Assembly (NCBI GenBank): GCA_945873015.1
Contig: CAMCBY010000016.1
Location: 1-23,282, forward strand
Source of the DNA: Klebsiella pneumoniae
GTDB taxonomy: Bacteria; Pseudomonadota; Gammaproteobacteria; Ga0077536
Length of the DNA: 23,282 nt
Reading direction: 5' to 3'
Position 1 is the stretch's first letter; every line of letters begins with the position of its first letter. The notes below the pieces were generated by a model. The model was given only the letters and a program-made list of their open reading frames with translations, was not told where the DNA came from and searched no databases. Shown here piece by piece: positions 7,149 through 15,521 of this stretch. The position numbers were made by a program, and so were the translations under genes.

Positions 7149-8101
7149 CAGGGCAGAAGTTTTTCGAAGTCGCCGGCGTCACCGCGACCACACAGCAGCA
7201 CGCGCTTGAACGGCTCGGGGTCTTTGATGTGTACCAGCGCGCCGTCGCGCGGAAAATGTTTGTCCTTCAGGCGCGACAGCCAAAAACGCAGGCCGGCCGC
7301 GCGCAGGGCCGCCGGCCACGCGGCGCGTTCAGCGTCCTTAAGTGGCCGCACCTTGTCATAGGCACCGAGCAGCGCGCCCGCCAGTGGTGAAAACAGCGCG
7401 CGTTTGTCTTCATCAAAACACCAGTCCGCCACCGCCACCGCAAGGTCGTAAATGAAGGCACCGTGATGCGCGTAATAGAAGTCGATGAGGCCGGTCAGGC
7501 GCTCGGCTTCGAACAAGGCGTTGTCGCGGAACAAGTCAGCGTGGATCACGCCTGCCGGCAGATGAGCGAAAGAGTCTGAGCGAAATTCGTCCACCGACAC
7601 ATGCAGCAGTTGCCGGTCTGCTGCATCCAGACACGGACCTACGATAGTTGCCACTTCGTCGCGCCACGCCGCGCCACGATCGTTGTCGCGGCGGCCGCCG
7701 AAATCCAGGCTGGCGAGATGCATGCGCGCCATGGCCTCGCCGATAGCGCGGCAATGCACGAGCTCGGGCCGGGCGATGCTCGCGCCGGGCAGGCGCATCA
7801 CCAGCGCCGCCGGTCGACCTTTTAATTCGCGCAAGCTCGCGCCGCTTGTGTCTGCCAAGGGGTGGGCGCTCGGCACGCCGTGTTCGGCAAGATGCGCCAT
7901 CAGCGCCAGGAAAAATGGCAGTTCCGCGGCGGGCGTGAACTCGAACAAGGTCAGCACATAGTCGCCGGCCGAGGTCGTGACAAAATAATTGGTGTTTTCT
8001 ATGCCGGCGGTGATGCCACTGAAACTGTGCAGCCTGCCGACCTTGTAGTCAGCGAGGAAGGTTTCGAGCTCGTCGCGCTCGATGACGGTGTAGACCGACA
8101 T
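7148..8101 (-). CDS. thrB: Homoserine kinase, choline/aminoglycoside-kinase-like type (ThrB)
   Basis: Phosphorylates L-homoserine with ATP, the step before threonine synthase. The protein has 317 residues, close to the 316 of the Pseudomonas-type enzyme, and belongs to the APH/protein-kinase-like fold, not the GHMP kinase fold of E. coli ThrB. It begins MSVYTVIERDELETFLADY and shows GITAGIENTNYFV in place of a glycine-rich loop. The catalytic loop is HADLFRDN (H187, D189, N194), followed by LIDFYYAHHGAFIYDLA with the metal-binding Asp. The ATG at 8101 is preferred over an upstream TTG (8137), whose extra twelve residues are not family-like; no clear Shine-Dalgarno is seen. It lies downstream of the DUF2782 gene, the arrangement found in many gammaproteobacteria next to polA. 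Confidence 0.95.
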   Translation of the reverse strand: MSVYTVIERDELETFLADYKVGRLHSFSGITAGIENTNYFVTTSAGDYVLTLFEFTPAAELPFFLALMAHLAEHGVPSAHPLADTSGASLRELKGRPAALVMRLPGASIARPELVHCRAIGEAMARMHLASLDFGGRRDNDRGAAWRDEVATIVGPCLDAADRQLLHVSVDEFRSDSFAHLPAGVIHADLFRDNALFEAERLTGLIDFYYAHHGAFIYDLAVAVADWCFDEDKRALFSPLAGALLGAYDKVRPLKDAERAAWPAALRAAGLRFWLSRLKDKHFPRDGALVHIKDPEPFKRVLLCGRGDAGDFEKLLP

Positions 8102-8169
8102 GCGGTGACCAGATTGAAAGCCCGCACGCTCAGACAAGCGCGCGGCAGTGAAGGATCAGCGGTGCTGGA

Positions 8170-8532
8170 TTACCAGCTCAGGATGACCCACTGGGGCGCC
8201 CGCGGTTCTGCGCCACGCCCGGTGATCTTCGATTCCATCAAACCGTCACCGTCACGATCAACATGATAGTAGGGCGGGCCCACAATGGGCGTGACCTTGA
8301 CCATATAGAGCCGACCATTGAGACGATACTCTTCTACCTTAGCGTCTTTACGCTGCACGATGGTGACTTCCGGCTGCTCACCGTCGGCAGGGTCGTCATC
8401 GTGATCGGGCACCGGCACGGTCATGGCCGGAGGTGGCGGCGCGTCACCGAATTTTTCGGTTTCGTCGGCAGCCAGTGCTGCGAGCGGAGCCGAGAGGCAG
8501 CTGACAAGAAGGGCGACAGTGGTTGCTCTCAT
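8170..8532 (-). CDS. DUF2782 family exported protein
   Basis: A 120-residue protein of unknown function. It has a Sec-type signal peptide (MRATTVALLVSCLSAPLAALA, cleavage probably before ADE), so it is likely periplasmic. A Pro/Asp-rich spacer follows (PPPPAMTVPVPDHDDDPADG). The conserved part reads PEVTIVQRKDAKVEEYRLNG, RLYMVKVTPIVGPPYYHVD, a DRDGDG acidic loop, and ends PQWVILSW. This is the pattern of the DUF2782 family, which is typically encoded between polA and thrB. The ATG at 8532 is chosen because it gives a clean signal peptide and has GAGAAA just upstream; the frame is open back to 8655 but that part overlaps the polA start. It is cotranscribed with thrB (68-bp gap), by inference. 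No function is known from the sequence. Confidence 0.85.
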   Translation of the reverse strand: MRATTVALLVSCLSAPLAALAADETEKFGDAPPPPAMTVPVPDHDDDPADGEQPEVTIVQRKDAKVEEYRLNGRLYMVKVTPIVGPPYYHVDRDGDGLMESKITGRGAEPRAPQWVILSW

Positions 8533-8653
8533 GGGTTTCTCGCGGGCGTTGCCTTGGCGCTTGATTGCCCGCTTAGAATACCATCGAATCCCGCACGGAA
8601 TCACGGCAGCCATCGCCGTGCGGCGACACTGTTCCCCGTAAGGCAGAGAGTTC
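8533..8653. promoter_or_regulatory. Divergent promoter region between the DUF2782-thrB unit and polA
   Basis: The two transcription units start back to back across 121 bp. On the plus strand TTGCCT (8549-8554) and TAGAAT (8574-8579) could be -35 and -10 elements, but the 19-base spacer is long, so this is only a candidate polA promoter. No convincing minus-strand promoter was recognised. Confidence 0.35.
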
Positions 8654-11362
8654 ATGACCCAGTTGCTCGTCCTGGTCGACGGATCGTCCTATCTATATCG
8701 CGCATTTCACGCCTTGCCCGCGCTGAACAATTCCAAGGGTGAACCGACCGGCGCGATGCACGGCGTGATCGCCATGCTGCGTCGGCTGCGTAACGCATAT
8801 CCGACCGAGCATTTTGCGGTGGTGTTCGATCCGCGCGGGCCGACCCATCGCGATGCATGGTTTCCGGCTTACAAGGCCCAACGCCCATCCATGCCGGACG
8901 ATCTGGCGACCCAGATCGAGCCCCTGCACGAAATCATCAAAGCCATGGGCATGCCTTTGCTGCAGCTACCGGGGGTGGAAGCAGACGACGTCATCGGCTC
9001 GCTCGCCGAACAGGCACGTCTGGCCGGCATGCAGGTGCTGATTTCGACCGGCGACAAGGATCTGGCGCAGCTGGTCGATGAGCAGGTCACTCTGATCAAC
9101 ACCATGGATGACACCCGCCTCAACCCGGCCGGCGTGCTCGCCAAGTTCGGCGTGCCGCCTGAGCGCATCATCGATTATCTGACCCTGGTCGGCGATACCG
9201 TCGATAACGTCCCTGGCGTGCCGATGGTTGGGCCCAAGACCGCCTGCAAATGGTTGAGCATGTACGGCTCGCTGGACGAGGTGGTCGCCCACGCCGCCGA
9301 CATCACCGGTAAAGTGGGTGAGAACCTGCGCGGCGCGCTGGAGCAGATCCCGCTGTCCCGCCGTCTGGTGACGGTGATGCGCGACATCGAGACCGGCATC
9401 CATCCGCAGCAACTCCTACTTTCCACGCCAGACGAGGCGCGTCTGACCGAACTGTTTCAGCGTTACGAGTTCAACAGCTGGCTGAAAGAACTGCGCGGCC
9501 GCGCAGTCGAGGTCGTAAGTGAGTCGTCATCACTGCCGCCACCGCCCGCGACGGCGGCCGAATACGAGCTGATACTGGACATGACACGCTTCGATGCGTG
9601 GCTGGAAGAACTCAAGGCCTGCGAGCTGTTTGCCTTCGACACCGAGACCACCAGTCTCGATTACATGCAGGCGCGGCTGGTCGGGTTGTCGTTCTGTCAC
9701 AGCCCCGGCCGTGCCGCGTACGTGCCGGTGGGGCATGTCTATGCCGGCGCCCCCGAGCAGTTGCCACTCGACGAAGTGCTGGAAAAATTGCGGCCGCTGC
9801 TCGAAGGGGAAACCCCGCGCAAGGTCGGCCATAACCTCAAATACGACCGCAACGTGTTGCTGAACCATGGCATCGAGCTGCGCGGCATCGCGTTTGACAC
9901 CATGCTCGAGTCCTACGTGTTCAACAGCACCTCGGGCCGCCACGATTTTGATTCCGTGGCACTGAAGTATCTCGGCCACCACACCATTCATTACGAGGAC
10001 GTCGCCGGCAAGGGCGCCAAGCAGATTGGCTTTGAGCAAGTCGGCCTCGATCAGGCCGGCCCCTATGCGGCAGAGGACGCTGAGGTTTGCCTGCGCCTGC
10101 ACGAGCACCTGTTTCCGCGTTTCGAGGCCGAGCCCGGTCTCGCGGGCGTGCTCGCGAACATCGAAATCCCGCTATTGCCGGTGCTGGCCGCGATGGAGCG
10201 GCGCGGGGTGCTGATAGACGGCGATTTATTGCGTGAACAGAGCGCCGAACTCGACGAGCGCATGCGCGAATTCGAGGCCCGCGCGCACAACGAGGCCGGC
10301 GAGGTGTTCAACATCGGCTCGCCCAAGCAGATTCAGGCCATTCTGTTCGACAAGTTGAAACTGCCGGTGCTGTCCAAGACCCCGACCGGGCAGCCCTCGA
10401 CCGCCGAGTCGGCGTTGGAGGAACTGGCCGCCGAACATGCCTTGCCGCAACTCATCCTCGACCACCGCTCGCTGGCGAAGCTCAAATCGACTTATACCGA
10501 CAAGTTACCCGAGCAGGTCAACCGCGCCACCGGCCGCGTGCACACCAGTTACCACCAGGCGGTAGCTGCGACCGGGCGTTTGTCCTCATCGGACCCCAAC
10601 CTGCAGAACATCCCGATACGCAGCCACGAGGGTCGACGAATTCGTCAGGCCTTTATCGCGCCCCCCGGGCGAATTCTGATCGCGGCCGATTATTCGCAGA
10701 TTGAATTACGCATCATGGCTCATCTGTCGGGCGACGCGGGCCTGACCGAAGCGTTCGCTTCCGGCCAGGATGTGCACCGCGCGACTGCCGCCGAGGTGTT
10801 CGGCGCGAGCCTCGACACCGTCAGCGACGAACAACGGCGCGCTGCCAAGGCCATCAACTTCGGCCTTATCTACGGTATGTCGGCGTTTGGTCTGGCGCGC
10901 CAGCTCGGCATCGACCGCGGCTCGGCGCAGGCTTATATCGACCGCTACTTCGAGCGTTATCCCGAAGTACGTACTTACATGGACCGCATTCGCGCCCTCG
11001 CCCACGAGCAAGGCTACGTCGAAACGGTGTTTGGCCGGCGGCTCTATCTGCCCGAGATCAATACGCGCAACGTGCAGCGCCGCCAGTATGCCGAGCGCAC
11101 CGCCATCAACGCACCGATGCAGGGCACCGCCGCCGATATCATCAAGCGCGCCATGATCGCAGTCGCCGCGTGGCTGTCGCGCGATGCGGTACCGGCCGAC
11201 CTCATCATGCAGGTGCATGACGAATTGGTGCTGGAGGTTGAGGTCGCGGCCGCCGACGCCGTCGCCGAACAATTGCGCCAGATCATGGCCGCCGCCGCTG
11301 AGCTCGCCGTGCCCTTGGTAGTCGATGTCGGCCGCGGCCGGAATTGGGACGAAGCGCATTGA
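8654..11362 (+). CDS. polA: DNA polymerase I
   Basis: Repair and Okazaki-fragment-processing polymerase of 902 residues (E. coli 928) with all three domains. The 5'-3' exonuclease domain (1 to about 290) has LVLVDGSSYLYRAFHALP with D9, and GVEADDVIG. The 3'-5' proofreading domain (about 305-490) retains its acidic residues: D329 and E331 in FDTETTSLD, D398 in LKYDRN, D475 in AAEDAEVC. The polymerase domain (about 500-902) has motif A ADYSQIELRI (D679), motif B RRAAKAINFGLIYG, and motif C QVHDELVLE (D856). Proofreading is therefore expected to be active, unlike in Taq-type enzymes. The ATG at 8654 is preceded by a weak GAGAG. The gene is transcribed alone, and 163 non-coding bases separate it from hisA. 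Confidence 0.98.
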   Translation: MTQLLVLVDGSSYLYRAFHALPALNNSKGEPTGAMHGVIAMLRRLRNAYPTEHFAVVFDPRGPTHRDAWFPAYKAQRPSMPDDLATQIEPLHEIIKAMGMPLLQLPGVEADDVIGSLAEQARLAGMQVLISTGDKDLAQLVDEQVTLINTMDDTRLNPAGVLAKFGVPPERIIDYLTLVGDTVDNVPGVPMVGPKTACKWLSMYGSLDEVVAHAADITGKVGENLRGALEQIPLSRRLVTVMRDIETGIHPQQLLLSTPDEARLTELFQRYEFNSWLKELRGRAVEVVSESSSLPPPPATAAEYELILDMTRFDAWLEELKACELFAFDTETTSLDYMQARLVGLSFCHSPGRAAYVPVGHVYAGAPEQLPLDEVLEKLRPLLEGETPRKVGHNLKYDRNVLLNHGIELRGIAFDTMLESYVFNSTSGRHDFDSVALKYLGHHTIHYEDVAGKGAKQIGFEQVGLDQAGPYAAEDAEVCLRLHEHLFPRFEAEPGLAGVLANIEIPLLPVLAAMERRGVLIDGDLLREQSAELDERMREFEARAHNEAGEVFNIGSPKQIQAILFDKLKLPVLSKTPTGQPSTAESALEELAAEHALPQLILDHRSLAKLKSTYTDKLPEQVNRATGRVHTSYHQAVAATGRLSSSDPNLQNIPIRSHEGRRIRQAFIAPPGRILIAADYSQIELRIMAHLSGDAGLTEAFASGQDVHRATAAEVFGASLDTVSDEQRRAAKAINFGLIYGMSAFGLARQLGIDRGSAQAYIDRYFERYPEVRTYMDRIRALAHEQGYVETVFGRRLYLPEINTRNVQRRQYAERTAINAPMQGTAADIIKRAMIAVAAWLSRDAVPADLIMQVHDELVLEVEVAAADAVAEQLRQIMAAAAELAVPLVVDVGRGRNWDEAH

Positions 11363-11525
11363 GGGCGGCCCGCAGATCACGGCCAGCGGTGGCCAACACT
11401 CGCGCGCGGCACTGGACGATCTTCGATAGACCTTGTGCTAACATTTCCACAGAGCTTGTAAATAAAGCCGCCCGAGTAGAAATAGCTAACTAGAAGCCCG
11501 CTCTGTCACGACGCTGCCCTGCCCC

Positions 11526-12275
11526 ATGTTGTTGATTCCCGCCATCGATATCAAAGACGGTAAATGCGTCCGCCTCCGGCAGGGCGACATGAACCGGGAC
11601 ACCATTTATTCGGACGACCCGCTGGCGGTCGCGAGACGTTGGGTCGAGGCCGGCGCACGGCGCCTGCACATCGTCGACTTGAACGGCGCCACCGACGGTA
11701 AGCCGGTCAACCACGAAATCATTCATACCATCGCCGAACACTGCCCGGATGTACCGATACAGGTCGGCGGCGGCATTCGCGATGAAGACACCATTCAGCG
11801 TTATCTCGATGCCGGTGTGAGCTACGTGATCCTCGGCACCAAGGCCGTCACCGCGCCGCACTTCGTGTCGGACGTGTGTCTGGAATTTCCCGGTCACATC
11901 ATCGTCGGTCTCGATGTACGCGACGGCAAGGTGGCGATCGACGGTTGGTCGAAGCTGTCTCGCCACGACGCCATCGATCTCGCGCTGCATTTCCAGTCTG
12001 ATGGCGTCGAAGCCATCGTGTTCACCGACATCGGCCGCGACGGCATGATGACGGGCCTCAATATGGACGCCACCGTGGCGTTTGCTCGCGCACTGACCAT
12101 CCCGGTCATCGCGTCGGGTGGGGTGACCAATCTCGACGACATCCGCGCCCTGTGTGCGGTCGCCCACGAGGGTATCGAAGGCGCGATCACTGGTCGCGCA
12201 ATCTACGAAGGTTCCTTGGATTTCTCCGCCGCGCAAGCTCTGGCCGATGAGCTGTGTGGTGGCAAGACCAGCTGA
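11526..12275 (+). CDS. hisA: HisA, phosphoribosylformimino-AICAR phosphate isomerase
   Basis: Catalyses the fourth step of histidine synthesis, the Amadori rearrangement of ProFAR to PRFAR. The 249-residue protein is a TIM barrel with the two catalytic aspartates D8 (IPAIDIKDGKCVRL) and D130 (VGLDVRDGKVAIDGW), and the phosphate-binding loops GGGIRDED and ASGGVTN. The ATG at 11526 (MLLIPAIDI) is the normal family start, though no Shine-Dalgarno is visible. It is the first gene of hisA-hisF-hisI-hisE-tatABC. hisB and hisH, which often precede hisA, are replaced upstream by polA. A promoter within 11363-11525 is therefore expected; TTGTGC at 11433 with TTGTAA at 11456 is a weak candidate. Confidence 0.98.
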   Translation: MLLIPAIDIKDGKCVRLRQGDMNRDTIYSDDPLAVARRWVEAGARRLHIVDLNGATDGKPVNHEIIHTIAEHCPDVPIQVGGGIRDEDTIQRYLDAGVSYVILGTKAVTAPHFVSDVCLEFPGHIIVGLDVRDGKVAIDGWSKLSRHDAIDLALHFQSDGVEAIVFTDIGRDGMMTGLNMDATVAFARALTIPVIASGGVTNLDDIRALCAVAHEGIEGAITGRAIYEGSLDFSAAQALADELCGGKTS

Positions 12276-13042
12276 TGGGCCTCGCCAAGCGGGTGATCCC
12301 GTGTCTGGATGTCGATGCCGGACGCGTGGTGAAGGGTGTCCGCTTCATCGATATCCGGGACGCCGGCGATCCGGTCGAAATCGCGCGTCGTTATGACCGT
12401 GAAGGCGCCGACGAAATCACCTTTCTCGACATCACCGCCTCCAGTGACGCACGCGAAACCATCGTCCATGTGGTCGAAGCGGTCGCGGCGCAGGTCTTCA
12501 TTCCGCTGACCGTGGGTGGCGGGGTGCGCAGCGTCGCCGATGTGCGCCGGCTGTTGCAGGCCGGCGCCGACAAGGTCGGCATCAATACCGCGGCGGTCAA
12601 CAACCCCGCGTTCGTCGCCGAAGCATCCGCCAAATTCGGCGCGCAGTGCATCGTGGTCGCCATCGACGCGCGGCGTGTCGGCGAAGACCCGCTGCGCTGG
12701 GAAGTCTTTACCCACGGTGGGCGCAAGTCGACCGGGCTCGACGCGGTGGCGTGGGCGGTACGTATGGCCGAGGCCGGCGCCGGCGAAATTCTTTTGACCA
12801 GCATGGACCGCGACGGCACCCGCGACGGTTATGACGTCGAACTCACCCGCGCGGTGGCCGACGCCGTGCCCATCCCTGTCATCGCCTCGGGCGGCGTGGG
12901 CGGGCTCGATCATCTGGTCGATGGCATTCGTCTGGGCCACGCCGACGCGGTGCTGGCCGCCAGCATCTTTCATTTCGGCGAACACACCGTCGGAGCCGCC
13001 AAGGCGCGCCTGGCAGCGGCCGGCATCGAGGTGCGGCAATGA
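12275..13042 (+). CDS. hisF: HisF, cyclase subunit of imidazole glycerol phosphate synthase
   Basis: With the glutaminase HisH it turns PRFAR and ammonia into imidazole glycerol phosphate and AICAR. The 255-residue TIM barrel begins MGLAKRVIPCLDVDAGRVVKG, with catalytic D12 (D11 in E. coli) and D131 (VAIDARRV). The phosphate loops GGGVRSVADV and ASGGVGG are present. The ATG at 12275 shares one base with the hisA stop (TGATG), and no separate ribosome-binding site is seen, so translational coupling is likely. The frame is open 21 bases upstream, but those codons lie inside hisA. HisH, its obligatory partner for glutamine use, is not in this window and must be encoded elsewhere. Confidence 0.98.
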   Translation: MGLAKRVIPCLDVDAGRVVKGVRFIDIRDAGDPVEIARRYDREGADEITFLDITASSDARETIVHVVEAVAAQVFIPLTVGGGVRSVADVRRLLQAGADKVGINTAAVNNPAFVAEASAKFGAQCIVVAIDARRVGEDPLRWEVFTHGGRKSTGLDAVAWAVRMAEAGAGEILLTSMDRDGTRDGYDVELTRAVADAVPIPVIASGGVGGLDHLVDGIRLGHADAVLAASIFHFGEHTVGAAKARLAAAGIEVRQ

Positions 13043-13446
13043 GCTGGCAAGACGCCATCAAGTGGGACGAGCAGGGCCTCATCGCCGCGATTGCCCAGGA
13101 TGTCACCAGCGGCCGCGTGCTGATGGTGGCCTGGATGAACCAAAATGCGCTGGAAGTGAGCTTAACGGAAGGACGCGCGGTGTACTGGTCTCGCTCGCGC
13201 GGCCGCTTGTGGCGCAAAGGTGAGGAATCGGGTCATGTACAACACATTCGCGAGCTGCGCCTGGACTGCGACGGCGACGCAATTTTGATGCGCGTGGAAC
13301 AGGTGGGGGGTATCGCCTGTCACACTGGCAGGCAATCCTGTTTCTATCGCGTGTTCGAAGACGGCACGTGGCGTGAAACTGACCAAGTGCTGCGTGACCC
13401 GGCGCAGATTTATGGCTCCAAGGAGCAGGAGAAGCGCGGTGAGTGA
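13039..13446 (+). CDS. hisI: HisI, phosphoribosyl-AMP cyclohydrolase
   Basis: Opens the adenine ring of phosphoribosyl-AMP, the third step of histidine synthesis. The 135-residue protein is the single-function form, separate from HisE. It shows MVAWMNQNALEVSLTEGRAVYWSRSRGRLWRKGE and the metal sites: Mg-binding Asp cluster D76/D78/D80 and Zn-binding C77, C94 and C101 (DCDGDA, GGIACHTGRQSC). The start overlaps the hisF stop by four bases (ATGA) and the end overlaps hisE by eight, so the his genes form one tightly packed translational unit. The enzyme is cytoplasmic. Confidence 0.97.
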   Translation: MSWQDAIKWDEQGLIAAIAQDVTSGRVLMVAWMNQNALEVSLTEGRAVYWSRSRGRLWRKGEESGHVQHIRELRLDCDGDAILMRVEQVGGIACHTGRQSCFYRVFEDGTWRETDQVLRDPAQIYGSKEQEKRGE

Positions 13447-13759
13447 TGTACTGACGCGATTGGCCGAGGTCATCGACGAGCGGCGCGCGGCTGATCCCAA
13501 GGATTCCTACGTAGCCGGGCTGTTTCACGCCGGGCTCGACAAGATCCTGAAGAAAGTCGGCGAAGAAGCGACCGAGACCATCATCGCAGGCAAGGGCGGT
13601 GATGCGGCGCAAATCGTATACGAGACTGCTGATTTATGGTTTCATTCCGTGGTTCTGCTTAAATTCAAAGGCATCGAACCGTCGGCTGTATTGGCTGAGC
13701 TCGAACGCAGGTTCGGGCGCTCGGGCGTAACGGAAAAAGCGGAGCGCGCCGCGAAATAA
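13439..13759 (+). CDS. hisE: HisE, phosphoribosyl-ATP pyrophosphatase
   Basis: Hydrolyses phosphoribosyl-ATP to phosphoribosyl-AMP, the second step of histidine synthesis. The all-helical protein has 106 residues with the family core LFHAGLDKILKKVGEEATET and the metal-binding glutamates in EEATETIIAGK, then YETADLWFHSVVLL. A GTG start at 13439 is chosen because SDVLTRLAEVIDERR is the normal family N-terminus and AGGAG lies shortly upstream. The frame continues open back to 13373, but that part lies wholly inside hisI. It overlaps the end of hisI by eight bases and is followed after 39 bp by tatA. Confidence 0.96.
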   Translation: MSDVLTRLAEVIDERRAADPKDSYVAGLFHAGLDKILKKVGEEATETIIAGKGGDAAQIVYETADLWFHSVVLLKFKGIEPSAVLAELERRFGRSGVTEKAERAAK

Positions 13760-13798
13760 GCGCGCACGCACGATGAATACGCTCAACAGGAGATAATC

Positions 13799-14014
13799 AT
13801 GGGCTTTTCTATTCAACATCTGGTCGTACTGCTGATCATCGTGATCCTGTTATTCGGGACCAAGAAGATCAAAAACGTGGGTGCCGATGTCGGTGGCTGG
13901 ATCCGCGATTTCAAGAAGGCCATGCGTGAAGACACGGCCGAGGAGATAGCGGCCAAAGCTGACACCAAGCAGGTCATCGAAGGCGAAGCTCGTACCGAAC
14001 ACGAACGCGTCTGA
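13799..14014 (+). CDS. tatA: TatA, twin-arginine translocase pore component
   Basis: A short (71-residue) membrane protein that polymerises to let folded proteins across the inner membrane. It has one N-terminal transmembrane helix (about 4-18, HLVVLLIIVILLF), the FG hinge (F19-G20), an amphipathic helix (KKIKNVGADVGGWIRDFKKAM) and a short charged tail. At 71 residues it is at the small end for TatA (E. coli 89). AGGAGA at 13788-13793 is an excellent ribosome-binding site, stronger than those of its neighbours, in keeping with the need for excess TatA. It is followed after nine bases by tatB. The his-tat linkage is common in gammaproteobacteria. Confidence 0.96.
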   Translation: MGFSIQHLVVLLIIVILLFGTKKIKNVGADVGGWIRDFKKAMREDTAEEIAAKADTKQVIEGEARTEHERV

Positions 14015-14023
14015 CGTCCGCCG

Positions 14024-14443
14024 ATGTTCGACGTTGGCTTCTGGGAACTCGCGCTGATCTTTGTCGTGGCGCTGGTGGTGGTGGGTCCCGAGCGTATGCC
14101 CGGTCTGATCCGCACCACCGGGCAATGGCTGGGACGGATGCAGCGTGTCGCGCGCGAATTGCGCGCCGAGTTTGAACGCGAAGCCCACACCCAGGAATTC
14201 AAGGCGCTGAACGCTGAGTTTCTGGAGGAAGACCGCCGCCTGAAAGAGCTGGCGCGTAATCCTCTCGGCGCACCGACCTCGCGCAACGCGGCGCTGGAAC
14301 AGGCCGCCGCAGCACAGAGCGCAGACAAGGATGTGGCGGACGTCGCTGACGATGTCGCTGCCGGCGCAGTGGAAGTCACCGCCACCAGCCCTGCACCCGC
14401 GACACCCGGTGTGACCGCGCATAAAGCCGACGACCCGGCCTGA
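14024..14443 (+). CDS. tatB: TatB, twin-arginine translocase receptor component
   Basis: Works with TatC in the receptor complex for twin-arginine signal peptides. The 139-residue protein starts MFDVGFWELALIFVVALVVVGPERMP. It shows the conserved transmembrane E8 and the G21-P22 hinge that distinguish TatB from TatA. An amphipathic helix follows (LIRTTGQWLGRMQRVARELRAEF), then a long coiled and Ala-rich cytoplasmic tail (LEQAAAAQSADKDVADVADDVAAGAVE). No strong Shine-Dalgarno is seen before ATG, and the tatA stop is only nine bases away. TatC follows after 49 bp. Confidence 0.95.
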   Translation: MFDVGFWELALIFVVALVVVGPERMPGLIRTTGQWLGRMQRVARELRAEFEREAHTQEFKALNAEFLEEDRRLKELARNPLGAPTSRNAALEQAAAAQSADKDVADVADDVAAGAVEVTATSPAPATPGVTAHKADDPA

Positions 14444-14492
14444 TCAAGCTACCCAGGGAACCCCGTCCGCGACACTAGCGCGACAGCCGGCC

Positions 14493-15332
14493 ATGCCACC
14501 ACCTAAAGACTTGCAAAACATCCCCGACGAACCGTCGTCGTCCAGCGCGGCTCCAAGCGGCGAGCAAACCTTCATCTCGCATCTGATCGAGTTGCGCTCG
14601 CGGCTGCTGCGCGCGATTGCCTGTGTCGGTGCGGTGCTGTTGTGCATGCTGCCATTCCAGAATCCGATCTATTCATGGCTGGCGGCGCCGCTGCTGGCCA
14701 AGATGCCGGGTGGCGGCACCATGATCGCGACTGAAGTCGCGTCATCGTTCTACGCGCCTTTTGTATTGACCGCCTTCGCCGCGTTTTTTGTCTCGATTCC
14801 GTTCGTGTTCTATCAGGCCTGGGCCTTCGTCGCGCCGGGTCTGTATCTCAAAGAACGGCGCCTCGCGCTGCCTTTGCTGATGTCCAGCACGCTCCTGTTC
14901 TATATCGGTGTGGCGTTCTGCTACTACGTAGTGTTCCCGCTCGCTTTCGGCTTTTTTACCTCGACCGCGCCGGAAGGTGTGACGGTCATGACCGATATCA
15001 GCAAGTATCTCGATTTCGTCATCAAGATGTTCCTCGCTTTCGGTTTTGCCTTTGAAGTGCCGGTTGCGACCTTCCTGGTGGTGCGCACCGGCATGATCAG
15101 CGCCGCCGATCTGGCCGACAAACGCCGCTATGTGATTGTCGCGGCCTTTACGGCCGGCGCCATCCTGACGCCGCCCGACGTGTTTTCGCAATTCATGCTG
15201 TCGATTCCGATCTGGATGTTGTACGAGATTGGACTGCTGTTCGCTCGCTACATCATCAAACCCGAGGAAGAACAGACTGAGGGCGAAGGCGACAACGAAC
15301 TGGAAACGGTGTCAGCGGCGGACAAGCCATAA
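14493..15332 (+). CDS. tatC: TatC, polytopic core of the twin-arginine translocase
   Basis: Binds twin-arginine signal peptides. The 279-residue protein is expected to have six membrane spans. A Pro/Ser-rich N-terminal extension (about 1-25, MPPPKDLQNIPDEPSSSSAA) precedes the conserved cytoplasmic motif FISHLIELRSRLLRA. The first periplasmic loop and the signature APGLYLKERRLALPL include the conserved glutamate. Later spans read FYIGVAFCYYVVFPLAFGFF, DISKYLDFVIKMFLAFGFAFEVPV and GAILTPPDVFSQFMLSIPIWMLYEIGLLFARYI. The acidic C-terminal tail (EEEQTEGEGDNELE) is longer than typical. The 3' end overlaps the convergent DUF2905 gene by 21 bases. Confidence 0.97.
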   Translation: MPPPKDLQNIPDEPSSSSAAPSGEQTFISHLIELRSRLLRAIACVGAVLLCMLPFQNPIYSWLAAPLLAKMPGGGTMIATEVASSFYAPFVLTAFAAFFVSIPFVFYQAWAFVAPGLYLKERRLALPLLMSSTLLFYIGVAFCYYVVFPLAFGFFTSTAPEGVTVMTDISKYLDFVIKMFLAFGFAFEVPVATFLVVRTGMISAADLADKRRYVIVAAFTAGAILTPPDVFSQFMLSIPIWMLYEIGLLFARYIIKPEEEQTEGEGDNELETVSAADKP

Positions 15333-15512
15333 CACCAGGCTCGCCAGCGCACTCACCGCCAGACAACTCACCCACGGAAAGAAAAAGCGCGATTGCCCGC
15401 GCTCGATGACGATGTCGCCCGGCAATCGTCCGAACGGCAGTTTCGATAACCACGGCCAGGCCAGGCCCACCACCACCAGCAATACTCCGACGGTGATGAG
15501 TGCGCGTGCCAT
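15312..15512 (-). CDS. DUF2905 small membrane protein
   Basis: A 66-residue protein with two predicted transmembrane helices: MARALITVGVLLVVVGLAWPW at the N-terminus and FFFPWVSCLAVSALASLVLWL at the C-terminus. The connecting loop LPFGRLPGDIVIERGQSRFFFP is the hallmark of the DUF2905 family (usually 60-75 residues), widespread in bacteria and of unknown function. The gene is convergent with tatC and overlaps its last 21 bases, including the stop codon. It begins nine bases after the stop of rpiA on the same strand, so it is probably the second gene of an rpiA transcript. Confidence 0.88.
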   Translation of the reverse strand: MARALITVGVLLVVVGLAWPWLSKLPFGRLPGDIVIERGQSRFFFPWVSCLAVSALASLVLWLVRR

Positions 15513-15521
15513 GACCTGCGC

